Source of the DNA: Streptomyces sp. AJS327 | Lineage (GTDB): Bacteria; Actinomycetota; Actinomycetes; Streptomycetales; Streptomycetaceae | Length of the DNA: 64,000 bases | Direction: 5' to 3' | Assembly: GCF_013450295.1 (NCBI RefSeq) | Contig: NZ_SKBR01000004.1 | Coordinates: forward strand, 398,501-462,500 | Part shown: positions 1 to 8,338 of the stretch, one piece after another | Numbering within the stretch: the stretch's first letter is position 1 | Layout of the letters: each line of letters begins with the position of its first letter | The notes under the pieces: model-generated | Told to the model about the DNA's origin: nothing | Databases searched by the model: none | What the model saw: the letters and a program-made list of their open reading frames with translations, nothing else | Made by a program: the position numbers and the translations under genes

Positions 1-2047
1 TATCGCCGCTTTCTCGGTAGTATTCCACGATTTTCGCAGTCAACTCAGCCGCAAATCCGGCCAGCGCAATGGTCTCTTCGGGGAGCTTGTCGTAGAGTTC
101 CTCAAGGGAGTTGATCTCATTGCGTAACTCATGGACCGCCGCTTCAAGAGAACCAACCAGCGCCATCGGCGACTCGACACGGCGCGCAGCTTCGATGAGG
201 ACCGAAGATAGGTCGATCGGGCTGTAGGCAGCTGCACGGGCCAAGGACTCAGCGGCTGCGGTACCGCCAGGGCGAGCAGCGGCTCTGGCCAGCAGAGTCA
301 CTGCATGGCTCTGCTGCTCTGGGCCCGCGCCCGTGATCACCTTGGTGACCACGTCAGATTCGCCGGCCACTGCAGTTGCTATGTAGCACTCGGCTAGCGG
401 ATCAGGCTGGAGGCTTCCCCACAGAGAACTGCCAGCCGGTCGAGGTGGATACAGATCTCCGACCCATTCGGCCAGGGCCCGACGGGACTCCTCGGCTCCG
501 TCCCCTCCCAAACCAGGAAGCGCTGCAAGGATCTGCAATGCCTCGGCACGTGGCGTCGGCCCACAGAGCTGAGCGGCCATCATCGCCACTTGCCGAACAT
601 GCCCCAGTCCCAAGTTGCGACTCTCGGCAATTCGGTTCCAATATCGCCGTTCGTGGGAAAGAAGGACTTCCTCTGGGGATACCCGAGGGGCTTCTTCGGG
701 CAACAGCGAAGTGAGCGCGGATGCATGAAGTGCGAGTGCTTGACCGGCTGTTGCTCTTGATGAGTCTAGGGGCTTTCGTCGGGATTCCAGCACCTCGTAC
801 CCCAGATTCTGGAGCCCTTCGCTAAACGCAGCCACTGCTCTCTGCCAGAGATGCTCTCGCCCAGCTGGTGTCTCGACGAGTCCGGGTAGGGTGAGTGGGT
901 CGAATCGCAGAACCCCCGGAATCGCTGCGGAAGCAGCGTGCAAATGCGCGAACCACTCGCCGGATGCACGAGCAAGCAACAGCAATCTTACTGGATGGAA
1001 AGGTGGATGTTCGGCAAGCCAGTCGATAATCTGTTGTGCCTGGTTGGGCCCTGTTTCAATGTAGTCAAGGACCAAGAGAACCGGTGAAGTGGTCCGAGTA
1101 AGAGTCGACAGGTGGGCGGCGACATCAGCTTGGTTGGCAACGAGCCCCGTCACCCACCCCTCTGTCTCCATTTCCTCACAAAGGCGACGGGCAAGGCGAG
1201 TTTTGCCTTGACCGCCAGGTCCTGTGATCAACCATGCAGACAACGACGCCGGTTCCAAACACCAGCCAGCGAGCTGCTTAATAGTGTCCTCACGCCCGAT
1301 GAAAGGAACGACCTCATGTTCGGCACGGAGGAGGCCGGCCGGGGATGCTGCCCCTTGGGCCGGATACCATGGAAATAACAGATCGCACAACTCTACAGGT
1401 TCAAGCCGAAGGGGGCGTCCAGTATGGGCCTCTACCGCATGGCGGAATCCGTCTTGAGCACTCAGGGAGTGTAGTGGCACTGCTGTCAGCCGACGCTGGG
1501 CGAACGCTGGAGTATCCCAAGCGATTACGCCCACGAGTAGATCTCCGCACCACAATGCCGATCCAGACATTCCTGACCAGCGTGATGGTTCACCTGAATC
1601 GCTGTCTGGCCAATTGTCCAGACGAACGTCGAGGAGTTGCTGCTTACGTCGAGCTAAGGGATTGATCCAAGCGCTAAGATGTTCGCTGTCACGAATCTGC
1701 TCTGGCCCCTCAAATGCCATCGCTGAATCTGGGAATCCAACCGCCTCGCAGTCCACTCTGGGAGAAGAGCTCATGAATCGGCCGAACCGGATAGGCTGTT
1801 TCCAGGCCAACTCAAGGTTAGGGTCGATAATCTCTACTAACGCGGCATCCAGTAATCCGGCTCCTTGCCAGATGACCCGCGCCTTCCGCAGCACGCCGTC
1901 TCCCAATAGGCGTACTTTTACCTCATCTGAGGACAGGGTGTGCGCTGCAGTCAGCAGTAGTCGCTGAGCAATCAGATACCCCGATCCAGTTTGCCAGCCT
2001 GACTCAGGCTTTCGAACCCAAATTTCCGCAACTGCCTCGACACGCAT
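1..2047 (-). CDS. Trypsin-like protease fused to STAND NTPase (3' end off window)
   Basis: The reading frame stays open from an ATG at 2047 to the window edge (682 codons seen; the C-terminus is missing). Residues 1-190 form a chymotrypsin-fold protease with a visible triad: H36 in LLLTAAHTL, D67 in LLDAALVEI and S161 in SGMSGSALW. A FIGRE motif then opens a STAND/NB-ARC-like NTPase with Walker A GPGGQGKT (276-283), Walker B ending at D328 (VLLVLDY) and a sensor-like LLLLARASGEW. A helical region with LLSHERRYW and LQPDPLAE follows, as in actinobacterial STAND proteins. No signal peptide is seen, so it is probably cytoplasmic. It starts 9 nt after the Trypco2 stop, with GAGG overlapping that TGA, so the two are likely translationally coupled. 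Four TTA codons (near 1854, 1839, 1656 and 1377) suggest bldA dependence and foreign origin. Likely role: a conflict or immunity protein whose NTPase switch controls proteolysis. The role is inferred; the domains are clear. Confidence 0.85.
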   Translation of the reverse strand, partial: MRVEAVAEIWVRKPESGWQTGSGYLIAQRLLLTAAHTLSSDEVKVRLLGDGVLRKARVIWQGAGLLDAALVEIIDPNLELAWKQPIRFGRFMSSSPRVDCEAVGFPDSAMAFEGPEQIRDSEHLSAWINPLARRKQQLLDVRLDNWPDSDSGEPSRWSGMSGSALWCGDLLVGVIAWDTPAFAQRRLTAVPLHSLSAQDGFRHAVEAHTGRPLRLEPVELCDLLFPWYPAQGAASPAGLLRAEHEVVPFIGREDTIKQLAGWCLEPASLSAWLITGPGGQGKTRLARRLCEEMETEGWVTGLVANQADVAAHLSTLTRTTSPVLLVLDYIETGPNQAQQIIDWLAEHPPFHPVRLLLLARASGEWFAHLHAASAAIPGVLRFDPLTLPGLVETPAGREHLWQRAVAAFSEGLQNLGYEVLESRRKPLDSSRATAGQALALHASALTSLLPEEAPRVSPEEVLLSHERRYWNRIAESRNLGLGHVRQVAMMAAQLCGPTPRAEALQILAALPGLGGDGAEESRRALAEWVGDLYPPRPAGSSLWGSLQPDPLAECYIATAVAGESDVVTKVITGAGPEQQSHAVTLLARAAARPGGTAAAESLARAAAYSPIDLSSVLIEAARRVESPMALVGSLEAAVHELRNEINSLEELYDKLPEETIALAGFAAELTAKIVEYYRESGD

Positions 2048-2056
2048 ACGTCGACC

Positions 2057-2371
2057 TCAGCGTGTTGGGATACTGTCAGCCTGGCTGGAAATTCGTGGCG
2101 TATTGCCTTGCCTGTCCTTGGGGTTGAGTGTCACTTTCATACGATGCGTGGCCCCATGATTCTCTACTCCCTTCGCCCCGAGCGATAGCACGTAAACACG
2201 GGCCCTCGCCTCGCCCGTATTCTCTTGCCGTACATCCACCGCGAACTCCAGCTCCACAGGGCCGACCTCAAAGCCGAGATCCTGTTCCGCGCCTTCAGCT
2301 TGGGCTGCAGCTAGCTCCGCCCGTACCCCACGGACAGCATCAGCCAATCCCACCCACGCCTCATCTGCCAT
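2057..2371 (-). CDS. Trypco2 (trypsin-co-occurring domain 2) protein
   Basis: A 104-residue protein with the pattern of the Trypco2 family: a helical start (VGLADAVRGVRAELAAAQAEG) followed by strands containing FEVGPVELEFAVDV, RVYVLSLGAKG and HRMKVTLNP. The ATG at 2371 is chosen over a longer upstream start because it has an AGGGAG Shine-Dalgarno about 10 nt upstream and begins at the conserved core; upstream sequence is low-complexity. The family is known from comparative genomics as a small partner encoded beside trypsin-domain proteins in NTP-dependent conflict systems. Here it directly precedes the trypsin-STAND gene, with a 9-nt gap. It may be a sensor, adaptor or substrate of the protease; its biochemical role is not shown by the sequence. 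Confidence 0.85.
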   Translation of the reverse strand: MADEAWVGLADAVRGVRAELAAAQAEGAEQDLGFEVGPVELEFAVDVRQENTGEARARVYVLSLGAKGVENHGATHRMKVTLNPKDRQGNTPRISSQADSIPTR

Positions 2372-2686
2372 CAGAGCCGTCTCCCTACGGTTGGCCTTTG
2401 ATACCGAGACGATCACAGTACGAGATTCCAAGCATCCCGTCTGGGTCTTTGCCATGTGAGTGGGCAGGAAGATGTGACGGCCGACTCCGCCGGTCAGCAC
2501 CGGCGGTGCCGGGTGGCCGTGGTCCTTGTCCGGCGGCGTGGGCGCGGGGGCGAGCGCGGCGTGCGTGTCTTGCCGCCCAGCGAGCGTAGGAACCGGCCAG
2601 AGATGCTGGGCGCCCGACATTCGCTGCTCAGAGGGCAATTGAACCCCTAATCGTGTCCCGATTCCGCCGTCATCGGGCTCCTGGGG
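2372..2686. other. Intergenic, no gene recognised
   Basis: These 315 bases lie between the Trypco2 start and the deformylase stop. The reverse strand must hold the promoter for the Trypco2-protease pair, but I see no convincing -35/-10. Open frames here are low-complexity and look spurious. GC rises sharply from about 2460 rightward, which may mark a junction between DNA of different origin. Confidence 0.5.
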
Positions 2687-3256
2687 TCAGGAACCGTCGT
2701 ATGCCCAGCTCCGGCCAGTCTGGCGGTACTCCTCGACGGGGAGCGGGTCGACGCCGGTCCGCATGCGGGAGGTGTAGAGCAGGCCGTCGAGGTGGTCGAT
2801 CTCGTGGTGGATGAGGCGGGCGAGTCCGCGTTCGTAGGTGGTGGTCACGGTTGCGCCGTTCAGAGCCGTCGTCTCCACGGTGATCTTCAGGGGGCGGGGG
2901 ACGAGGCCGCGGACGTCGAAGAAGCTCAGGCAGCCTTCGTACTGTTCGTCCGTCTCGTCGGAGTGGCCGGTGATCCGGGGGTTGAGCAGGGTGATGGCGG
3001 GCGCGTCGCCGGGCGGTTGGACGACGGCTGCGGCGCGGCCGATGCCGATCTGCGGGGCGGCGATGCCCATGCCTTTGGCGAAGGGGTGGACCTGGCCGAC
3101 CCGCTCCATGGCGGCGAACAGTTCGTCGGTGATGCGCTCGGCCTCTTCGCGTTCGGTGGGCAGGTCGAAGGCGCGGGCCGGTTCGGCGAGGATGCGGGCA
3201 TCGTGCTGGACGATGCCGAGGTCTCGCATGCGCTGGCTGGGTCGCACGTCAATCAC
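2687..3256 (-). CDS. def: Peptide deformylase, accessory copy
   Basis: A 189-residue metallo-hydrolase of the family that removes formyl from N-terminal formyl-Met. All three family motifs are intact: GMGIAAPQ (62-69), EGCLS with metal ligand C109, and HEIDH (ligands H151 and H155, catalytic E152). The GTG start at 3256 shares its bases with the TGA of the upstream XRE gene (GTGA overlap), so the two are co-translated; a longer start would run deep into that gene. The N-terminus carries extra residues (QHDARILAEPARAFDLP) that resemble housekeeping Def only loosely. The location on a mobile element beside a regulator suggests a specialised role, such as tolerance to a deformylase inhibitor or processing of a particular formylated peptide. 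That role is inference; the enzyme class is secure. Confidence 0.92.
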   Translation of the reverse strand: MIDVRPSQRMRDLGIVQHDARILAEPARAFDLPTEREEAERITDELFAAMERVGQVHPFAKGMGIAAPQIGIGRAAAVVQPPGDAPAITLLNPRITGHSDETDEQYEGCLSFFDVRGLVPRPLKITVETTALNGATVTTTYERGLARLIHHEIDHLDGLLYTSRMRTGVDPLPVEEYRQTGRSWAYDGS

Positions 3257-4227
3257 CTGAACTCCCCTTGTTCCGTGTTGGGTTCGGGACGTGCCCGGAA
3301 CCGCCACTCCAGACGGTACCGAGCGTGCAAGGCGGGTGTGGCCGTGGTCCACGTGAATTGCCGTAGCTCGCCGTCGTCGCTACGGACGGGCGGGGTTCGT
3401 AGCGGGGAAGCTTCGGCGGTCATGGAGGTCTCGGTGCCCCACACGACCGGGTCGAGAGCGGCGGGGAAGGCGAGCTGGACTTCGAGTTGTTCGGTGGGCA
3501 GGCGAACGGCGCGCTGGAACCAGTGGCCCCACTTGTCGTCGCCGACGGAGTAGGCGTACTCGATCCACACGGACTCGCCGGGGTAGAGCGGGAAACGGCC
3601 GTGCTCGTTGTCGAACAGCAGCCAGACCTCCTTGAAGGCATCGCGGTCGTGCTTGGCCTGCCACCGCATCGCCTCGCCCCGGCAGGTGGCGGTGAGGTCG
3701 AGTTCGTCCCAGGTCAACGGGTGGGCGCGGTAATGGGCGTTGGACCGCTCCGGCGCCCCGGGGTAGCGGTCGACGGAGATGCGGATCAGGTAGCGAGTCA
3801 CTGGCTCAGTGCCGGTGTTCCGCAGCCGGCGCCGCATGGTCAGCCGGTAGGAGCTGCCGTCGTACTGGAGCCGGGCGGCGTCGTGCTCGACGACGAGGGC
3901 GGAGCCGGTGGCGTACGGCTGCTCGGGCCTGCGTGGGGCGGGCGGAGCTGCGGGCGGGCGCCGGGACCGTGTTCGGGCCTGCTCGTAGTCGAGCCATCGT
4001 CGCCAGATCGCTTTTCCGGCGTTCAGGGCTTCGTCGGCATGGCGGGAGAACTCTTCGCTGGGCTTGTGTCGGCCTGACTCGACGTGGCTGACGTAGGACG
4101 GGTCGAAGCCCATGGCCAGGGCCAACGCCCGTTTGGACATGCCTCGTACTTCCCGCCAACGCGCCACCTCGGCCGCGTAGTCCGCGGCTGCCTGCTCGAC
4201 GGTGGTGTCCTCGTCGTGCGCGTCCAT
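3253..4227 (-). CDS. XRE-type regulator with C-terminal beta-rich sensor region
   Basis: A 324-residue protein. An N-terminal lambda-repressor-type helix-turn-helix covers about residues 25-65 (MSKRALALAMGFDPSYVSHVESGRHKPS). A Pro/Arg-rich linker follows, then about 200 residues predicted to be mostly strand, rich in aromatics (FPLYPGESVWIEYAYSVGDDKWGHWFQRAV), probably a ligand or partner-binding region. No named domain is recognised there. The ATG at 4227 is preferred to one at 4293 because the longer version would cover a candidate operator at 4265-4290 and adds only a non-conserved tail; this is uncertain. It overlaps the deformylase start by 4 nt and is transcribed away from the glycosyltransferase operon, so it probably controls itself, the deformylase and perhaps that operon. 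Confidence 0.8.
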   Translation of the reverse strand: MDAHDEDTTVEQAAADYAAEVARWREVRGMSKRALALAMGFDPSYVSHVESGRHKPSEEFSRHADEALNAGKAIWRRWLDYEQARTRSRRPPAAPPAPRRPEQPYATGSALVVEHDAARLQYDGSSYRLTMRRRLRNTGTEPVTRYLIRISVDRYPGAPERSNAHYRAHPLTWDELDLTATCRGEAMRWQAKHDRDAFKEVWLLFDNEHGRFPLYPGESVWIEYAYSVGDDKWGHWFQRAVRLPTEQLEVQLAFPAALDPVVWGTETSMTAEASPLRTPPVRSDDGELRQFTWTTATPALHARYRLEWRFRARPEPNTEQGEFR

Positions 4228-4264
4228 CGAAGCCCCGCCCGCGTCATCGATTTGGTGAGCATGA

Positions 4265-4290
4265 ATGAACCGTGAGTGATCCAAGTTCAT
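4265..4290. promoter_or_regulatory. Candidate operator between XRE gene and glycosyltransferase operon
   Basis: A 6-bp inverted repeat, ATGAAC and GTTCAT, is separated by 14 nt in the divergent intergenic region. Its position between an autoregulatory-type XRE gene and the operon it faces fits a shared operator. The arms are short, so chance cannot be excluded. Confidence 0.3.
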
Positions 4291-4374
4291 CATCCCGTCA
4301 CGGCCCGCGTCGCCGTTTTCCTTCCCTTACCAGCCCGGATAGACCCTCCGGGCAGATGAGGGAGGCGAGGCATC

Positions 4375-5535
4375 ATGCGCGTGCTGTACCTGCTCAACAT
4401 CTCCAACCCCGACCGGCTTTCGGCGGATTCGGGATGGATCTTCGCGGACCTGCTTGCCCCGGCCCTGGCGGATGCCGGGTCGGAGGTGACCGTCGCGGCC
4501 CCGGCAGCGGCCGGGGATGCCCGCTGCGGCTTCCACCGGACGAAGGTGCCGGGGACGAAGTACCGGGCCCGGTTCTCCACGGACGTCGAGGAGTTGGTGG
4601 CACTGATCCGGGCGGAGAGGCCGGACGCGGTGGTGGCCAACCAGATCGAGGAGGCCCCGGCGATCCGCACCGCTCTGCTGGAGGCCGGCTCGGCCGCGGT
4701 GCTGGCCGGGTACTGCCACTACCTGCCGTTCTCCTTCGCCGAGGGCGGTCAGCTCATGCTCGACCCGTCCGTGAACGACGCGGGGCTCGGACGGCCGGTG
4801 CTGTTGGCCTTCGCTGCCGGATTGGCTGCCTGTGACCGGGTGATGGTCCACTCGGTCACGGCCGCGTCCTGGGTGTCGGCTGCCGCGGCCCGCGTGACGG
4901 TGGATCTCGGCGAGAAGCTGCGGGTGGTCCCCGCCCCGCGCGATGAGCGGCTGGTCCGCGACCCCGCAGCAGCGGCCCGCTGTGAGAACAGCGCCGGGGC
5001 GGTCGGGGTCTACAACCACCGGCTGTACGCGCACTACGGCACCCAGCAGTTCGTCGACCTGGCCCGCGACTTGGCAGCCTCCGGCACCGTACGGCTCCGG
5101 GTCATGGACCTGTTCGGCAAGCGCCGGGCCGAGCGCACGGGCCTGGACGACAGCCCCGAGAAGATGCGTGACCAGCTTGCGGCCATGCCGCACGTTCAGG
5201 TCGTCTCCGACCGCGGCGACCGCGTCCGCTACAAGAACCTGCTCGCCGGTGCCCGCTTCGGCATCGCCCCCTTCCGCCCCGGCTGCCCCTGGTCGATGAG
5301 CGTGATCGACTGCCAGGGCATGGGCCTGCCGGTCATCTCGCCCCGCCTGGGCTGGCTTGCCGAGCACATCGATCCCGACCTGTGCTTCACCACCCCGGCC
5401 GAGGCCGTCGACCTCGCTGAACGCCTCGCTGTGGACGACGAGTTCCACGCCCTGCACGCCAAGCGTGCCCACGCCTCCACCGCCGAGTTCGCCCCTGCCC
5501 TGGTTGCCGCCCGCTACCTGGAGGCCCTCTCGTGA
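4375..5535 (+). CDS. GT-B glycosyltransferase-like protein, first gene of operon
   Basis: A 386-residue protein with the two-Rossmann layout of GT-B glycosyltransferases. The N-terminal half opens with MRVLYLLNISNP. The C-terminal half contains ARFGIAPFRPG, then SMSVIDCQGMGLPVISPRLGWLAEHI, which resembles the acceptor/donor loop where GT4 enzymes bind the nucleotide sugar, although the usual E-x7-E is not clean. The ATG follows GGAGG and GAGG 5-14 nt upstream. Its stop overlaps the next start (GTGA), so translation is coupled. It is the first of five tightly packed genes. The sugar donor and acceptor cannot be read from the sequence. Confidence 0.75.
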   Translation: MRVLYLLNISNPDRLSADSGWIFADLLAPALADAGSEVTVAAPAAAGDARCGFHRTKVPGTKYRARFSTDVEELVALIRAERPDAVVANQIEEAPAIRTALLEAGSAAVLAGYCHYLPFSFAEGGQLMLDPSVNDAGLGRPVLLAFAAGLAACDRVMVHSVTAASWVSAAAARVTVDLGEKLRVVPAPRDERLVRDPAAAARCENSAGAVGVYNHRLYAHYGTQQFVDLARDLAASGTVRLRVMDLFGKRRAERTGLDDSPEKMRDQLAAMPHVQVVSDRGDRVRYKNLLAGARFGIAPFRPGCPWSMSVIDCQGMGLPVISPRLGWLAEHIDPDLCFTTPAEAVDLAERLAVDDEFHALHAKRAHASTAEFAPALVAARYLEALS

Positions 5536-6236
5536 CCGACTTCGACGCCGTCTTCCTCTCCTACGACGAGCCGATGGCCCCCTCCCTGCACGCTCGTGTG
5601 CAGCGAACCCTCGGCGGCACAGTCAAGCGCCTGCACGGCGTACACGGGATGCGCCGGGCCTACCGACTGTGCGCCGAGATCGTCGATCGCGACCAGTTCT
5701 TCCTCGCCGACGGCGACTTCGCCATCCACACCGACTTCGACCCGGCCGCCGTCGCCCCGCTCGACGAGGGCGTGTCGATGCGGGTGTGGCGGGCGGTGAA
5801 CCCGGTCAACGGTCTGACCTACGGCTACGGCGGGCTGAAGCTGATCCGCCGCAGTGCCCTGCGTGAGATGGGCGAGGCCGTGGACGTGCTCGCGGCCCTG
5901 CCCGGCCGCATCGAGTTCGCCGGGCACACCGCTGGCGTCACACGGTTCAACCAGACCCCCTTCCACGCCTGGAAGGCCGGGTTTCGCGAGTGCGCGATGC
6001 TCGCCCGCGGCAGCGAGTACGGCATGGCCAACGACGGCGCCCAACAGCGGGTTCAGGCATGGACGACGAGCGAGCAGGGCGAGTTCGCTCCGTACGCCGC
6101 CGCCGGGGCTCGCGAGGGCGTCGCCTTCGCTCGCGAGGCTGCCCGCGACGTGAGCCGGTTCGACGATCTCAACGATCCGTCCTGGCTGCGGGACCGGTTC
6201 ACCGCTGCCCATGGGGATCAGGTGGTCTCCGGATGA
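5532..6236 (+). CDS. Nucleotide-diphospho-sugar transferase-like protein with ADGD motif
   Basis: A 234-residue protein. The start FDAVFLSYDEP, the segment VKRLHGVHGMRRAYRLCAEI and the acidic motif FFLADGDF (DxD-like, metal and nucleotide-sugar binding in GT-A folds) match a family of short glycosyltransferase-like proteins common in phages and mobile DNA. Near the end are histidine and tryptophan motifs (FHAWKAGFRECAM). The GTG start is within the GTGA overlap with the upstream gene, and the stop overlaps the next ATG (ATGA). It is likely a GT-A-type transferase or a catalytic partner to the adjacent enzymes. The fold assignment comes from motifs and is less certain than for its neighbours. 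Confidence 0.6.
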   Translation: MTDFDAVFLSYDEPMAPSLHARVQRTLGGTVKRLHGVHGMRRAYRLCAEIVDRDQFFLADGDFAIHTDFDPAAVAPLDEGVSMRVWRAVNPVNGLTYGYGGLKLIRRSALREMGEAVDVLAALPGRIEFAGHTAGVTRFNQTPFHAWKAGFRECAMLARGSEYGMANDGAQQRVQAWTTSEQGEFAPYAAAGAREGVAFAREAARDVSRFDDLNDPSWLRDRFTAAHGDQVVSG

Positions 6237-7462
6237 CCTGCCCCCTCATGCTCATTGAGCCGTACGCCGACCGCCTGGGCGGACACCACCAGCGCACACT
6301 GACGGCCCTGGCCCAAGCGAGGCCGAACAGCCTGGTCATCGCCCCGCACGACGCCGCCCCCGAAACGGCAGCGGCCCTGCGGGAGGCCGGGGCCCGGCTG
6401 GTGACCGCACCGTCCGGACTCCCCGCCCGCGCCCTGCTGGCCGCCTCCCGGCGGGCGTCCGTGCTCTCCAGGGCCGGACAGCGGGCCTTCCGCTCGCGCC
6501 GCTGGCCCCGCGCCCTGCGGCGGCTGCCCCACCAGATCACCCTCATCGCCCGCTGCCTGACCGAAGCCTCCGCCCTGCGGACAGCCCGCCGACACGAGCC
6601 CGACGCCGAGGCGGTGGTGATCCTGACCGCGAGCGAGGCCCTGCACGGGGCCGCCGCACTCCTCGGCGGCCTGCCGCACCTGCGGTTCGTCCACGAGGCC
6701 GTCACCAGCGAGGACGCCGTCGTGCGACTGCTCGGCCGACTCGCCCGCCGGGGCGAGAAGCAGGTGGTCGCGGTGTATCCGACACAGGCCGTCGGCCGGC
6801 AGATCTCCGCGACCTTCCCGGAACTGCCCGCGGTGGTACGGGCCTTCGCCGTTGACGACGGCCACCGCCTGACCGACGCCGAACGCGAGGGCAGCCGGAC
6901 GGCCTTCGACATCCCGGCTGACGCAGCCGTCGTGTGCCTGGTGGGCGGCTGGTGGCCGTACAAGGACATCGACGTCATAGACGCCGCCCTGGCCCGGCTG
7001 AAGGAACCGCTGCACCTGGTGGTCGCCGGAGCCCCGCTCGACGAAGCGGCACTGCAACGGTGGCGGTCCCTGCCCTGTGTCCACCTGCACACCGTGCCCG
7101 GCCCCGTCGCCGAAGGCGTGCTGCGGCTCGTCTACGCCACTGCCGACGCCGCCCTCGTGACCCGCCACCCCGGAACCGGCAAGGAATCCGGGCTCGTCAT
7201 GGACGCCGCCCGCCTCGGCGTCCCCCTGGTCGTCTCCGACCACGATTCGGCCCTCACCGCACGCCTACACGGTCTGCCCTGGGCCCTGACCTTCCCCGCC
7301 GGGGACCCGGACGCCCTCGCCGAGGCCCTGCACAACGTCGCCCGCCAGGCGCCAACACGCCCCGGCCCCGACGCCCCCGTTCTGCTGGGGATGCACTCGG
7401 CCACCGAACAGGCCGACTTCCTCACCCGCACCTTCACCGCACTCCGTACGAAGGAGTCCTGA
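6233..7462 (+). CDS. GT-B glycosyltransferase-like protein
   Basis: A 409-residue protein. It starts at ATG 6233 in an ATGA overlap; an in-frame upstream extension is discarded because it lies inside the previous gene. The N-terminal half begins MLIEPYADRLGGHHQRTLTALAQ, a GT4-style opening with GGH. The C-terminal Rossmann half has VVCLVGGWWPYKDIDVIDAAL, LHLVVAGAPL and the donor-binding stretch HPGTGKESGLVMDAARLGVPLVVSD, with the E-S-G-L-V-M-DA pattern typical of GT4. The next gene begins directly after its stop. It probably acts in the same pathway as the other transferases of this operon; the product is unknown. Confidence 0.75.
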   Translation: MTCPLMLIEPYADRLGGHHQRTLTALAQARPNSLVIAPHDAAPETAAALREAGARLVTAPSGLPARALLAASRRASVLSRAGQRAFRSRRWPRALRRLPHQITLIARCLTEASALRTARRHEPDAEAVVILTASEALHGAAALLGGLPHLRFVHEAVTSEDAVVRLLGRLARRGEKQVVAVYPTQAVGRQISATFPELPAVVRAFAVDDGHRLTDAEREGSRTAFDIPADAAVVCLVGGWWPYKDIDVIDAALARLKEPLHLVVAGAPLDEAALQRWRSLPCVHLHTVPGPVAEGVLRLVYATADAALVTRHPGTGKESGLVMDAARLGVPLVVSDHDSALTARLHGLPWALTFPAGDPDALAEALHNVARQAPTRPGPDAPVLLGMHSATEQADFLTRTFTALRTKES

Positions 7463-8338
7463 ATGCCGTGCACCCCTCCCGCCCTGGTCGCCGTCATCGG
7501 CCCCGTCGAGCCGGACCTGCTGACTGCCTGGGTCCGCCACTACCGGTGGCTCGGCATCGAACAGTTCCTGATCGCCTTCCACTTCCCCGACCACGTCCCC
7601 GACGAACAGCGACACCAACTCCAGGCCGCCGTCCGCGAGCTGGGCATCATCCCGACCGGCACATCCGTCGGCCCATGGCACGAGCACACCAACACCCAGC
7701 TCCGAGACGCACTGCGGCACCGTGCCGGGGCCGGCTGGCATCTGATCGCAGACGCCGACGAGTTCCAGCAGTACCCCGCCCCGCTGAGCGAGGTGATCAC
7801 CCAGGCCGAGAAGTCCGGGCACCGCGTGGTCGGCGGCCTGATGCTCGACCGCGTCACCGCAAGCGGCCGCCTCACCGGCTGGAGGCCCGAAGGCGGCCTG
7901 GATCTCGCGTATCCCCTCGGCGGTCACCTCACCCACCGGCTCCTGCACGGCGACCCCCGCAAGATCGTCCTCGCCCGCCACGACGTGCCCCTGGCCTCCG
8001 GCAACCACCGGGCCCCCGGCCACAGTCCGGACGCGGACCACATCTGCGCGGTCCACCACTTCAAATGGCGATCAGGCGTCCTGGATGATCTCCGCCGCCG
8101 CGTCCGGCACTTCACCACCGGCACCTGGCAGGAACACACCCCTGCTGTCCGTGACGAGGCCGGCCGCCTGCTGGCCCACGTAGGCCGCCACGGCGGCGTG
8201 ATCAACACCAGCGACCCGCGGTTCACCTTCCGCCGGGTAACCCTGGACCGGATGCCCGATAACTGGCCCGCCGAGGCCCGCAGCATCGTCACCGCCTGGC
8301 GGCCCCACGCACGCACCGGCCAGGATCAGCGACAATGA
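7463..8338 (+). CDS. GT2/GT92-like glycosyltransferase
   Basis: A 291-residue protein with a GT-A-type core. It opens with ALVAVIGPVEPDLLTAWVRHYRWLGIEQFLIAFHF, the classic start of the GT2_4/GT92-like families. The metal-binding acidic motif IADADEF (D-x-D) sits near residue 95. A later segment with HFKWRSGVLDDLRRRVRHF resembles the acceptor side of these enzymes. The ATG is the first base after the previous stop, with GGAG just upstream inside the previous gene, and its stop overlaps the kinase start (ATGA). It is probably the fourth transferase of the cluster; the substrate is not deducible. Confidence 0.78.
   Translation: MPCTPPALVAVIGPVEPDLLTAWVRHYRWLGIEQFLIAFHFPDHVPDEQRHQLQAAVRELGIIPTGTSVGPWHEHTNTQLRDALRHRAGAGWHLIADADEFQQYPAPLSEVITQAEKSGHRVVGGLMLDRVTASGRLTGWRPEGGLDLAYPLGGHLTHRLLHGDPRKIVLARHDVPLASGNHRAPGHSPDADHICAVHHFKWRSGVLDDLRRRVRHFTTGTWQEHTPAVRDEAGRLLAHVGRHGGVINTSDPRFTFRRVTLDRMPDNWPAEARSIVTAWRPHARTGQDQRQ

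Noticed and set aside
2057..2638. Longer 193-residue version of the Trypco2 frame
   Set aside because: The first 89 residues are Pro/His-rich with no family similarity, and the ATG at 2371 has a good Shine-Dalgarno.
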